From: Bacteroidota bacterium
GTDB lineage: Bacteria; Bacteroidota; Bacteroidia; Bacteroidales; NBLH01
NCBI GenBank assembly: GCA_025361565.1
Contig: JANYKN010000131.1
Span: forward strand, 1-64,000
Length of the DNA: 64,000 bases
Direction of reading: 5' to 3'
The position numbers and the translations under genes were made by a program. The notes under the pieces were generated by a model. That model saw only the letters and a program-made list of their open reading frames with translations. It was not told where the DNA came from and searched no databases. Shown here one piece after another: positions 26,772 through 34,821 of the stretch. How positions within the stretch are numbered: position 1 is the first letter of the stretch; every line of letters begins with the position of its first letter.

Positions 26772-27716
26772 TTATTGAGTAATATATTTATTGTAATTTG
26801 TAACAAAGTCAAGGTAAGATTTATGCAGATCCGTCTTCAAATTGCATTTGGAACTCCAGCCAAGTTTATCGGCTCTTGAAACATCCAATAGCTTCTTTGG
26901 AGTGCCATCGGGTTTCGAAGAATCAAACTTTATAATACCATGATAATTTGTTATTTCTCTGATAATACCGGCAATCTCTGAAATTGTGAAATCTTTACCA
27001 ACACCTATATTAATAATATCGTTACCGTTGTAATTATTCATGAAAAAGAGACAGGCTCCAGCCAGCTCGTCGGAACATAGTATTTCCCTTTGTGGAGTAC
27101 CTGTACCCCATAATTCTACAAAAGGTGCATTGGAAATCTTTGCTTCGTGGAATTTCCTGATTAAGGCAGCAACCAGATGAGAATTGATTGGATTATAGTT
27201 ATCATTAATTCCAAAAATATTTGTTGGTATCAGACAAATATTGTTCATACCAAATTGCCGGTTAAAGGAGAGACACATTTCTATTCCGGCAATTTTTGCT
27301 ATTGCATACGGTTTATTTGTCTCTTCTATCTCTCCGGATAACAGATATTCTTCTTTTATTGGCTGTGCTGAGTTTCTTGGATAAATACAACTGCTCCCGA
27401 GGTAGAGGAATTTCTTTACTTTATTTATTTTCGCTGCCTGTAATGTGTTGGAAATCATTGACAGATTATTATAAATAAAATCTCCGGGGTAAGTTTTGTT
27501 GGCCATAATTCCACCTACTGTACCAGCTGCGAAAAAAACATATTCGGGCTTCTCTTCTGAAAAAAAAGAGAATACTTCCTTCTGATTTCGTAAATCAAAC
27601 TCAAGGGAGGTTCGAATAACAATTTCGCTGTAACCTTCGGATTTTAAGAGTCTGAATATCGCTGATCCAACCAGTCCATTATGCCCTGCGACGAATATTC
27701 TGGAATTCGTGTTCAT
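26772..27716 (-). CDS. fcl: GDP-L-fucose synthase / GDP-L-colitose synthase-like epimerase-reductase
   Basis: A 314-residue extended SDR of the GMER group. It has FVAGHNGLVGSAIFRLL (NADP motif), GGIMAN, LGSSCIYPRNSAQP with Ser and Cys, and the catalytic YAIAKIAGIEMC, then PTNIFGINDNYNPINSHLV. All of these are GMER signatures. Fucose synthases epimerise C3 and C5 and reduce C4; the related ColC epimerises C5 and reduces C4 of the 3-deoxy intermediate. A ColD-like gene follows 1 bp downstream, so a ColC-like role is at least as likely as fucose synthesis. It overlaps the upstream SDR by 4 bp. Confidence 0.8.
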   Translation of the reverse strand: MNTNSRIFVAGHNGLVGSAIFRLLKSEGYSEIVIRTSLEFDLRNQKEVFSFFSEEKPEYVFFAAGTVGGIMANKTYPGDFIYNNLSMISNTLQAAKINKVKKFLYLGSSCIYPRNSAQPIKEEYLLSGEIEETNKPYAIAKIAGIEMCLSFNRQFGMNNICLIPTNIFGINDNYNPINSHLVAALIRKFHEAKISNAPFVELWGTGTPQREILCSDELAGACLFFMNNYNGNDIINIGVGKDFTISEIAGIIREITNYHGIIKFDSSKPDGTPKKLLDVSRADKLGWSSKCNLKTDLHKSYLDFVTNYNKYITQ

Positions 27717-28756
27717 TTAATGTTGCATTTTTTTAATTGCCTGAACCATTCGATAGTATTTGAAAGACCATCATGTAAATCGGTAAATCTGGATTTACCC
27801 GATTCTGAAAGAACTCTGCTAAGGTCCATTTTAACATATTCAGGAGCTCCGGGAATACCGGAATTTTTTTCAGGATAATTTACAGGAACATTTAATAATT
27901 CCCCTGTTAAATTTGCCAGATCTCTGATATTTATGGTTTTTTCTCCACCAATATTATAAATAGCGTGCCTGCCATGAAGTAAAGTGAACCACATTAGTTC
28001 AATTGCATCAGATATATAGCAAAATGTTCTTGTAGCATCGCCGGAATCAAGTAAATCAATCTTCCCCATCAAGCCCATCCGGATAAAAGATGGCAATACT
28101 CTATTGTCATTAAAAGACAGACCCGGTCCGTATGTCAATGAAAGTCTTACTGAGATAGCTTTTACTCCCATTTCCTGATAAAGATGGCAAATAGTTTCTC
28201 CTGTCCTTTTACCTTCAATATAACAAGCCCTGGGATGATCAGTATTTGTTGAACCAATCTGGCCTTCTGAAAATATGCCTGCTTCTAACCCGTTATATAA
28301 ATCGCTACTGCTGATAAACAGAAACTTGCCATTAGATTTCAGTCTTTCAAGTAATTTAAATGTAGTAAGAGTATTAATTTTTAAAGTGTCTAATTTATTT
28401 TTCAGAAAACGAGCCGGAATACCAAAACCGGCTGTATGAATAATGATATCTGCACCAGGTAGTGTTTTAGTGAAGTTTTCATCGGTTAAATCTCCTTCTA
28501 AAACGGTAACATTTTTCATTTCCAAAAATGGCAATAAAAACTTAGAAGGAGATGAATGTAAAACTACATATATTGAAATTCCGGATACTTTAGTTGCAAC
28601 TTGAACAACCGATACTAAAAAGTTAATACCAATGAGTCCGTTCGCACCGGTAATCATTATACTTTTATTGGTTAAATCCCTGCAATCCACTGCAGAAACT
28701 ACCCTTTTTGCGTCTCTGGTTAATATTTCTGTTAATATATTTATTGTCGTATCCAT
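27713..28756 (-). CDS. NAD-dependent sugar epimerase/dehydratase (extended SDR)
   Basis: A 347-residue extended SDR. The N-terminal motif is ITGANGLIGINFLV; ISSSDLYN marks the Ser region and YIEGKRTGE carries the Tyr and Lys of the active site. RTFCYISDAIELMW and YNIGGEKTINIRDLA are C-terminal family motifs. It resembles the dTDP-glucose dehydratase/UDP-glucuronate decarboxylase branch. Lying between the split TPP enzyme and the GMER-like gene, it may reduce or epimerise the product of the carbon-carbon bond-forming step; this is inference. About 40 extra residues precede the nucleotide-binding fold. Confidence 0.75.
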   Translation of the reverse strand: MDTTINILTEILTRDAKRVVSAVDCRDLTNKSIMITGANGLIGINFLVSVVQVATKVSGISIYVVLHSSPSKFLLPFLEMKNVTVLEGDLTDENFTKTLPGADIIIHTAGFGIPARFLKNKLDTLKINTLTTFKLLERLKSNGKFLFISSSDLYNGLEAGIFSEGQIGSTNTDHPRACYIEGKRTGETICHLYQEMGVKAISVRLSLTYGPGLSFNDNRVLPSFIRMGLMGKIDLLDSGDATRTFCYISDAIELMWFTLLHGRHAIYNIGGEKTINIRDLANLTGELLNVPVNYPEKNSGIPGAPEYVKMDLSRVLSESGKSRFTDLHDGLSNTIEWFRQLKKCNIK

Positions 28757-28770
28757 AAGTATTCAATTAC

Positions 28771-29307
28771 TTACTTCTCATTGTAATAATCTCCATACTC
28801 AACTAGTATAGTGGAGCATCCATCTTTGCGCAAATATGCTTTCTGAAATGCAGGAAATATCTGCTCAGGTTCATCTAAAACTATGACTTCAACATTTTTC
28901 AGCATAAGTTTAAATGCTTCTGAAAAATCTCCGGTGTGCTGAACCTGAGGATTAATTGGCCTCTCAGAACCAATACTTGTCCGAATAATTACTTTTGGCT
29001 TATATTCACCGTTGGAATAAACAGGTAGTTTATCAAGATGATTTACGAGCTGGTTTGCAGCCAATAATAGAAAGTTCCATCTGGGAAAAATACTTACCGG
29101 AACAGTACCATTAATTGCCATTCCAACTGAAATTCCCATCTGCATTTCTTCCGTAACAGGCATCTCAATAAGTTTGTTTTTATCCACTCCTGACAATGTA
29201 TTTGTCATTGCAGTTCCAGGATATTCAACAGCTTGACCTAAAAAACACACTTCCGGGTTTTCAGCCAGCCATTCCATGGATCTTTTTAATTCATCAAAAT
29301 ACTTCAT
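28771..29307 (-). CDS. TPP-dependent enzyme, pyrimidine-binding (E1 beta-like) subunit, short form
   Basis: A 178-residue protein like the pyrimidine-binding domain of pyruvate dehydrogenase E1 beta or transketolase. MPVTEEMQMGISVGMAINGT holds the Glu that activates thiamine diphosphate, and VQHTGDFSEAFKLM resembles the following substrate-side loop. The C-terminal transketolase_C domain of normal E1 beta (about 325 residues) is absent. It sits 12 bp after its partner at 29320. Because it lies within GDP-sugar genes and there is no E2 or E3 gene, a stand-alone carboligase making a branched sugar is more likely than oxidative decarboxylation. Confidence 0.75.
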   Translation of the reverse strand: MKYFDELKRSMEWLAENPEVCFLGQAVEYPGTAMTNTLSGVDKNKLIEMPVTEEMQMGISVGMAINGTVPVSIFPRWNFLLLAANQLVNHLDKLPVYSNGEYKPKVIIRTSIGSERPINPQVQHTGDFSEAFKLMLKNVEVIVLDEPEQIFPAFQKAYLRKDGCSTILVEYGDYYNEK

Positions 29308-29319
29308 AACAGATTGATG

Positions 29320-29934
29320 TTAGAATTGAATTCTTTTACCACTACCAGCATGTGGATATTTTGCTGAATTGTACCTATAATAAGTAATGTAATCATCATT
29401 TGTATTCTCATAAGTCAGTCTATCTAATCCCCATGTTTTTTTTGTATCAGTGCAAACAGACAAAGAGTTGTCTTCAATAATAAAATGAATTGGAAGTTTA
29501 TGATTTTGACTATATTTAATGCACTCATGTACAATTCCTGTCTCTGAAGTCATATCTCCCATAAAACAATAAACCTTATTGACTTCGTTTTTCCTCTTAA
29601 TATCAAATGCTATTCCTAAGGCAATTGGAACTACGCCTGTTACAATACCGGATGAAAGTATTTTATATTCCGAATAGCAAAGGGAAATTGACCGCCCTTC
29701 TAAAATGTCTTTTTTTAATTTATCAGGAGGAACACCTTTTAAAAGACATTGATAATGACTTCTCCATGAGCATAAGACCCAATCGTTTTCATTAATTTTT
29801 TCGAAAACCTTAATGATATTTTCTTCATTACCATTATACAAATGAATTGGAGCTTTGATCATTGCTTTATTAAAACAATTTGCAATATCTTCTTCAAACG
29901 ATATTAGCTCTTCTTTCGACAGTAAGTGCGTCAT
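29320..29934 (-). CDS. TPP-dependent enzyme, diphosphate-binding (E1 alpha-like) subunit, short form
   Basis: A 204-residue protein covering the PP domain of E1 alpha. SSGIVTGVVPIALGIA precedes the TPP motif, which begins CFMGDMTSETGIVHECIKYS and ends about 27 residues on in IIEDNSLSVCTDT, giving Gly-Asp and Asn ligands for Mg and the diphosphate. It is roughly two-thirds the length of usual E1 alpha. With the 178-residue subunit it would form one alpha2beta2-like active site. Pairs of E1-like subunits in antibiotic clusters such as avilamycin attach two-carbon ketols to sugars, which is the model I favour. It follows Wzt by 18 bp. Confidence 0.75.
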   Translation of the reverse strand: MTHLLSKEELISFEEDIANCFNKAMIKAPIHLYNGNEENIIKVFEKINENDWVLCSWRSHYQCLLKGVPPDKLKKDILEGRSISLCYSEYKILSSGIVTGVVPIALGIAFDIKRKNEVNKVYCFMGDMTSETGIVHECIKYSQNHKLPIHFIIEDNSLSVCTDTKKTWGLDRLTYENTNDDYITYYRYNSAKYPHAGSGKRIQF

Positions 29935-29952
29935 AAGTTTTTTCTGTTTTAT

Positions 29953-31263
29953 CTATATCTTAGGAGGAACAAACCATTCAATTACAGGAGCAACCACTCC
30001 ATATCTTTTTTCGGTCCATAATGGAGAATCACTTAAATTTCCCTGGATAGTAATATGTATAAATGGGGAATTTTTATTGGGATCAAACAAATAAGCTCTA
30101 TTGTGAAGCCCGGCAAGTAGTCCAATTCTATAAGTTCCTTCGTTAAACAATCTTTTTGGTAGCTTACTTCTGAGAGAACAGTCACCAATTTGAATTTTAG
30201 GCCATCTTTCCTCCTCTGAATCAGTATCTAATGACCAATAAACGATTTGAGAATCTTCATTATAAATTGAATAACCAATGTTTAATGCAGGATCGATATT
30301 TAATACTTGCAAATCGATATTAAAGTAAATATCCTCATTATTAGAAACTGTGTTTCCCATTTTTTTTCCATTTTGGTCACATAGAAACATCCTCAATGGG
30401 ATAAAATATTCATTTCCGCAAGTCCTTTGATTCTGATTTATCCATTCGTGTACAGAATTCTTGTCGTTCCCAAAAAGGTATTCATTAATAAGTCCACGAA
30501 CATCATTTGTGTTTTTAACAATTATTCCATTGTCTAATAGCAAACATTTATTACATAATCTTTCAACTAAATTCATGCTATGACTTACAAAAAGAATAGT
30601 TCTTCCCTCCTTCGTACTTACATCCTGCATTTTTCCAAGACATTTTTTTTGAAAATCGGAATCACCTACAGCTAAAACTTCATCTACTATTAAAATTTCA
30701 CTCTCAAGGTGAGCTGCTACCGCAAACGCAAGACGGACATACATTCCACTGCTATAGCGTTTTACAGGAGTATCTACATAACGTTCAACACCGCTAAAAT
30801 CAATAATTTCTTCCAACTTACTTGTAATCTCCTTTTTGCGCATCCCAAGGATTGCTCCGTTCAGATAAATATTTTCACGACCGGTTAACTCAGGATGGAA
30901 ACCGGTACCAACTTCTAAAAGACTTGCCACCCTACCATTGATACTTATTTTGCCAGTCGTTGGACTAGTAATCCTGGAAATAATTTTTAGCAGGGTGCTT
31001 TTACCAGCTCCATTCTTACCAATAATACCAAGTGCCTCACCCTGCAGAACCTCGAAATTGATATCTCTGAGACTATAGACTATTTCACTGTCACCCTTTT
31101 TGTTACGCTCATTTGTTTCCCCAATTTTTAAAAATGGGTCAGCCTGTCCACGAATTCTCATCTTGTACCAGCGTTCGAGGTCGCGGCTAATGGTGCCGGT
31201 TCCTATTTCGCCCAGGCGATATAGTTTCGATAGATTTTCAACGTTAATAACAGTCTGAGACAT
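29953..31263 (-). CDS. wzt: Polysaccharide ABC exporter ATPase with C-terminal glycan-binding domain (Wzt)
   Basis: A 436-residue protein. The N-terminal ATPase domain has Walker A GIIGKNGAGKST (79-90), signature YSSGMYVRLAFA and Walker B ILIVDEVLAVGD. The additional domain from about residue 265 to the end, with YSIYNEDSQIVYWSLDTDSE and GTYRIGLLAGLHNRAY, is the beta-sandwich Wzt C-terminal domain that recognises the terminus of finished O-polysaccharide in E. coli O8/O9-type systems. It pairs with Wzm (32406), with Gmd between them. The implied export substrate is a full-length polymer on undecaprenyl diphosphate. Confidence 0.9.
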   Translation of the reverse strand: MSQTVINVENLSKLYRLGEIGTGTISRDLERWYKMRIRGQADPFLKIGETNERNKKGDSEIVYSLRDINFEVLQGEALGIIGKNGAGKSTLLKIISRITSPTTGKISINGRVASLLEVGTGFHPELTGRENIYLNGAILGMRKKEITSKLEEIIDFSGVERYVDTPVKRYSSGMYVRLAFAVAAHLESEILIVDEVLAVGDSDFQKKCLGKMQDVSTKEGRTILFVSHSMNLVERLCNKCLLLDNGIIVKNTNDVRGLINEYLFGNDKNSVHEWINQNQRTCGNEYFIPLRMFLCDQNGKKMGNTVSNNEDIYFNIDLQVLNIDPALNIGYSIYNEDSQIVYWSLDTDSEEERWPKIQIGDCSLRSKLPKRLFNEGTYRIGLLAGLHNRAYLFDPNKNSPFIHITIQGNLSDSPLWTEKRYGVVAPVIEWFVPPKI

Positions 31264-31270
31264 TTAACTT

Positions 31271-32335
31271 CTAGCGCTTTTGGAAACTTAACTTATGATT
31301 CTCCTGCTGTACATATTCAAGATCAGCGTCAATCATTGTTTTTACCAGCCCTTCGAAATCAACTTTGGGAGACCATCCAAGAATTTTTTTTGCTTTTCCT
31401 GCATCACCTAACAAATAGTCGACTTCAGAAGGTCTGAAATATGCCGGATTAACTTCCACAACTACTCTCCCTGATTGTTTATCAATCCCTTTTTCATCAA
31501 TTCCTTCCCCGGTCCAAATCAGTTCAATTTCAAGGCATGAGGTGGCTACATTAATAAAATCCCGGACAGTATGAGTCTCTCCGGTTGCAATTACATAATC
31601 ATCAGGTTTTTCCTGTTGCAGCATCAACCACATTGCCTCTACATAATCGCCGGCAAAACCCCAGTCGCGTGAAGCATCCAGGTTCCCTAGTTGTAAAGAA
31701 TCCTGCAACCCGGCTTTGATTAGTGCAAGTGACAATGTAATCTTTCGGGTTACAAAGTTTTCTCCCCGTCTTGGCGATTCATGATTAAAAAGGATCCCAT
31801 TACAGGCAAACAGATGGTATGCCTCCCGGTAATTCTTGGTTAAATAAAATGCATATGCTTTGGAACAGGCATATGGACTTTGAGGATTAAAGGGAGTAGT
31901 TTCGGTTTGAGGAGTCTCTAATACCTTACCATATAATTCAGAACTTGAAGCCTGATAGAATTTTGCAGGAATACCTGTTTCCCTTATAGCCTCCAAAATG
32001 CGGGTTACACCAAGTCCATTTACATCACCGGTATATTCCGGAATTTCAAAAGATATTCCTACATGGCTCTGTGCACCCAGATTATATATTTCTACAGGCT
32101 CAATTTTCTCAACCAGGCGGTTAATTGATGATGAATCTGCCAGGTCACCATAATGCATATAAAACCTTTCCCTGAATTCTGAATTATTTCCCAAATAGAG
32201 CTTTTCAACACGTCCTCTGTTAAACATACTGGAACGGCGAACAATTCCATGTACCTCATATCCTTTTTCCAATAATAATTCAGCGAGGTATGAACCATCC
32301 TGTCCTGTTATACCTGTTATTAAGGCATTTTTCAT
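31271..32335 (-). CDS. gmd: GDP-mannose 4,6-dehydratase
   Basis: A 354-residue extended SDR with the Gmd hallmarks: [60 protein letters not shown], the catalytic YACSKAYAF and [20 protein letters not shown]. It converts GDP-D-mannose to GDP-4-keto-6-deoxy-D-mannose, the branch point for the GMER-like (26772), ColD-like (25619) and perosamine-synthase-like (17593) enzymes in this window. It lies between Wzm and Wzt, 7 bp before Wzt. No mannose-1-phosphate guanylyltransferase is visible, so GDP-mannose must come from elsewhere. Confidence 0.95.
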   Translation of the reverse strand: MKNALITGITGQDGSYLAELLLEKGYEVHGIVRRSSMFNRGRVEKLYLGNNSEFRERFYMHYGDLADSSSINRLVEKIEPVEIYNLGAQSHVGISFEIPEYTGDVNGLGVTRILEAIRETGIPAKFYQASSSELYGKVLETPQTETTPFNPQSPYACSKAYAFYLTKNYREAYHLFACNGILFNHESPRRGENFVTRKITLSLALIKAGLQDSLQLGNLDASRDWGFAGDYVEAMWLMLQQEKPDDYVIATGETHTVRDFINVATSCLEIELIWTGEGIDEKGIDKQSGRVVVEVNPAYFRPSEVDYLLGDAGKAKKILGWSPKVDFEGLVKTMIDADLEYVQQENHKLSFQKR

Positions 32336-32405
32336 ATTTAAAGTAGGAATAAAATGTTATTTACGCTATTAAAAAGATGTTACGCAATTGCACGATTACA
32401 TTAAA

Positions 32406-33263
32406 CTAAACTGTGTCTACAAACGTTTTCTCTGTTTTATTAAAGACTATTATACCAATAAACAGAGCAATTATTGTAACAATCGCCGAATAACCGACGC
32501 TCCAGGTGCTGAATTCCCCTTTACCTAAAAAGCTGTAACGGAAAGCTTCGATAATACCTGTCATCGGATTGAGTTCTATGAGATGTTTGTATTTTTCGGG
32601 AGCTGCGCTAAGTGGGTAAATAACTGTAGTGGCATACATTAATAATTGAACTCCAAAAGTCACCAGGAAGGCAAGATCGCGGTATTTGGTGGTCATTGCA
32701 GTAATAATGAGGCCAAGACCAAGACCAAGAAGAGCCATCATAAGAACCAGTACAGGAAACATAAGCAGGGCCCAGCCTGAAGAAATAACCGTGCCGGACC
32801 AATAATAATAAGCTATCATACTGAGGAAGAGCAGCATTTGCACGGCGAACCTGACAAGATTGCTGGCGACTATACTTAATGGTAAGATAAGTCGTGGGAA
32901 GTAGACTTTGCCAAAAATATTCGAATTATCCCTGAAAACTGTACTTGTTTTAGTAATACAGTCTGCAAAGTAATTCCATGCGGTTATCCCTGCCAGATAG
33001 AACAAAGGTTGAGGTAATCCATCGGTGCTGATATGTGCCAGGCCACCAAAAACAAATGTGTAAATTATGGTAGTAAAAAGAGGCTGAATAAAAAACCAGA
33101 GCGGACCAAGAATTGTTTGTTTATAAAAGCTTACAAAATCGCGTTTTACAAACATCAGGAGTAAATCGCGATAGCGCCATACGTCTCTGAATTTGAGATC
33201 GAAAAGGGACGAAGTACCTTCGATAATAAGATCCCACCCAACCTCCGGCTTTTTGTTATCCAT
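32406..33263 (-). CDS. wzm: Polysaccharide ABC exporter permease (Wzm)
   Basis: A 285-residue ABC-2 type permease with six predicted membrane spans after a soluble N-terminus. The segment FRDVWRYRDLLLMFVKRDFV followed by YKQTILGPLWFFIQPL is the typical amphipathic and first-span region of Wzm/KpsM proteins. PLSAAPEKYKHLIELNPMTG, then IIEAFRYSFLG, is the conserved late loop. It works with the Wzt ATPase at 29953. It is the first gene of the exporter block, just downstream of the IS200-like insertion, so its promoter region may have been altered by that insertion. Confidence 0.9.
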   Translation of the reverse strand: MDNKKPEVGWDLIIEGTSSLFDLKFRDVWRYRDLLLMFVKRDFVSFYKQTILGPLWFFIQPLFTTIIYTFVFGGLAHISTDGLPQPLFYLAGITAWNYFADCITKTSTVFRDNSNIFGKVYFPRLILPLSIVASNLVRFAVQMLLFLSMIAYYYWSGTVISSGWALLMFPVLVLMMALLGLGLGLIITAMTTKYRDLAFLVTFGVQLLMYATTVIYPLSAAPEKYKHLIELNPMTGIIEAFRYSFLGKGEFSTWSVGYSAIVTIIALFIGIIVFNKTEKTFVDTV

Positions 33264-33360
33264 TTATTATGATTTGATATTCCAGGTTTCTTTATTTAGA
33301 TACAGGAGAGATTGTAAGAATATTGTTCTCAGGTAATTAATTGTTCTACAGGGTTTTTAA

Positions 33361-33905
33361 TGAAACTCCCCGCGGCAAGCAGCGGGGTATCTTAAAACAA
33401 AACCAACTGTTTACTTTGATGCAAAACAACGTATTCTTTCTCAAGCCCTTGGTCTCGAAAATATTTCGAGATACTCGTCTCATCTCCAAATTTGCTAACC
33501 GTATTCACATAATATCCATCCGTCCAAAATTCTCCACCCCACAGTTTCTCTTTTACCTCAGGATGCTTCTTAAATACTTCTCGTGCAATTATGCTCTTTA
33601 TCATCCTGATTATCTCACTCGCACTCATTTTGGGAACAGATTGGACCAAAAAATGAACATGATCTTTGTCCGTCCCTATCTCAAGAAAATGAATCTCATA
33701 TCGCTTCTCGATCTCAAGACATATTTCTTTCATCGTTATATCAACTGCTTTACTGATTACAACCCTTCGATATTTCGCTGGACAAACAAAATGATACAAC
33801 AAGATAGATACGTTATGCGATTTGTGTATGTACTCACTTTCGCTCATACATACAAAGGTATTACTTTTACGCAGCAAGCTGCGGGGAACAAACCCCGAAA
33901 GGGAT
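33361..33905 (-). mobile_element. IS200/IS605-type insertion sequence
   Basis: A single transposase gene is bounded by potential hairpins instead of terminal inverted repeats. On one side CCCCGC (33368-33373) pairs with GCGGGG (33382-33387). On the other GCAG/CTGC (33871-33882) is followed by CGGGG (33882-33886) with CCCCG (33893-33897). Subterminal hairpins and a Y1 transposase are the defining layout of this family. It fills the space between wzm and the SDR gene at 33913. Exact ends cannot be fixed without an empty-site comparison. Confidence 0.75.
33392..33847 (-). CDS. tnpA: IS200/IS605 family transposase TnpA (Y1 HUH)
   Basis: The protein has IGTDKDHVHFLVQSVP with the HUH pair (His-Val-His), the LWGGEFWTDGYYVNTV block, and SISKYFRDQG, whose Tyr is the predicted nucleophile for single-strand DNA transfer. 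The start was set at the ATG at 33847 (151 residues, MSESEYIHKSHN), which fits the family length. An upstream in-frame TTG at 33877 lies inside the end hairpin and is unlikely. No TnpB gene accompanies it. The gene appears intact. Confidence 0.85.
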   Translation of the reverse strand: MSESEYIHKSHNVSILLYHFVCPAKYRRVVISKAVDITMKEICLEIEKRYEIHFLEIGTDKDHVHFLVQSVPKMSASEIIRMIKSIIAREVFKKHPEVKEKLWGGEFWTDGYYVNTVSKFGDETSISKYFRDQGLEKEYVVLHQSKQLVLF

Positions 33906-33912
33906 TAGATTC

Positions 33913-34800
33913 TCAATTGCTTTTTTTGATTTTTTTGTTGATTCTATATGCTTCAACCATATCTCTTAATCCTTCTTCTGCAGAGAATTGAGGCTTGAAA
34001 GATAATTTTTCAAGAGTTTTTTGATTGTCAAATACCAATGAACCAAATAGTCGCATAAAAATAGATGGGAAAATCAATTTTGCAATTTTCAATAAAAATA
34101 TTGGAAGTCTAATTAAAATAACTTTTTTATTCAAATAACTAGAAATATGCATAACTAATTCGGTTGTAGATAATGATGTTTGATCAATGGCAATAAAAGT
34201 ACCTGAACTTTTTAATTCAATAATTCGATCAATAAAACCAACTAGGTTTTTTACAAACGTCATACTCCTTTTATTTTCAATATCTCTAAAAGGCAATATT
34301 GGAAATTTTTCAACTAGCTTAATTAAATTGAGCATATTTGCTTTCACTCCATCCCCATAAACTAGAGGCGTACGGATAATGGAAACAATAAATTTGTCGG
34401 TTTCCAGTAATCTTAACCCCGTCTCCGCTTCAAATTTGCTCTTACCGTAAGAATCAGTTGGATGGCAAGGAGATTCTTCAGTTATTATACCTGAGTTATA
34501 ATCTTGATCTCCATAAACTTTAACAGAACTTAGAAAAATAAATTGTCTTACACCAGATTTCTTGGCATTTTCTGCAACTTTAAGACAAAGATCTCTATTT
34601 ATTCTGAAATACAGAAACTCAGGAGTTTTTTTTGACTGATGTACTAAAGCTGCTAAGTGAATAACGACATCAAACCTACTAAAATTTACATCTTCAGGTT
34701 TATTTTCAATCAGGGACACTTCATCAATTTGGTTGAATCTTGAATGACGAATAAAATTTCTTCCTAGAAAACTGTTAGCTCCTGTAATTAAAATCTTCAT
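33913..34800 (-). CDS. NAD-dependent epimerase/reductase (extended SDR, WbpV-like)
   Basis: A 295-residue extended SDR: ILITGANSFLGRNFI, DVVIHLAALVHQS, FIFLSSVKVYGDQDY and the active-site DSYGKSKFEAE, then IRTPLVYGDGVKANM. In many O-antigen loci this subtype acts with an initiating sugar-phosphate transferase as a UDP-4-keto-6-deoxy-HexNAc reductase (WbpV type, making QuiNAc or FucNAc). The initiating transferase is not in the window. The IS200-like element abuts its 3' end. It follows the polymerase-like gene by 21 bp. Confidence 0.7.
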   Translation of the reverse strand: MKILITGANSFLGRNFIRHSRFNQIDEVSLIENKPEDVNFSRFDVVIHLAALVHQSKKTPEFLYFRINRDLCLKVAENAKKSGVRQFIFLSSVKVYGDQDYNSGIITEESPCHPTDSYGKSKFEAETGLRLLETDKFIVSIIRTPLVYGDGVKANMLNLIKLVEKFPILPFRDIENKRSMTFVKNLVGFIDRIIELKSSGTFIAIDQTSLSTTELVMHISSYLNKKVILIRLPIFLLKIAKLIFPSIFMRLFGSLVFDNQKTLEKLSFKPQFSAEEGLRDMVEAYRINKKIKKSN

Positions 34801-34821
34801 TACACTTACAATAAAATTACT

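Noticed and set aside
28771-29934. E1-like pair considered as part of a pyruvate dehydrogenase complex
   Set aside because: No E2 or E3 genes are present, both subunits are strongly shortened, and the neighbours are GDP-sugar enzymes.
33341-33991. 216-codon plus-strand open frame across the IS200-like element
   Set aside because: It is antisense to an intact TnpA with clear HUH motifs and has no recognisable protein features; it is a shadow frame.
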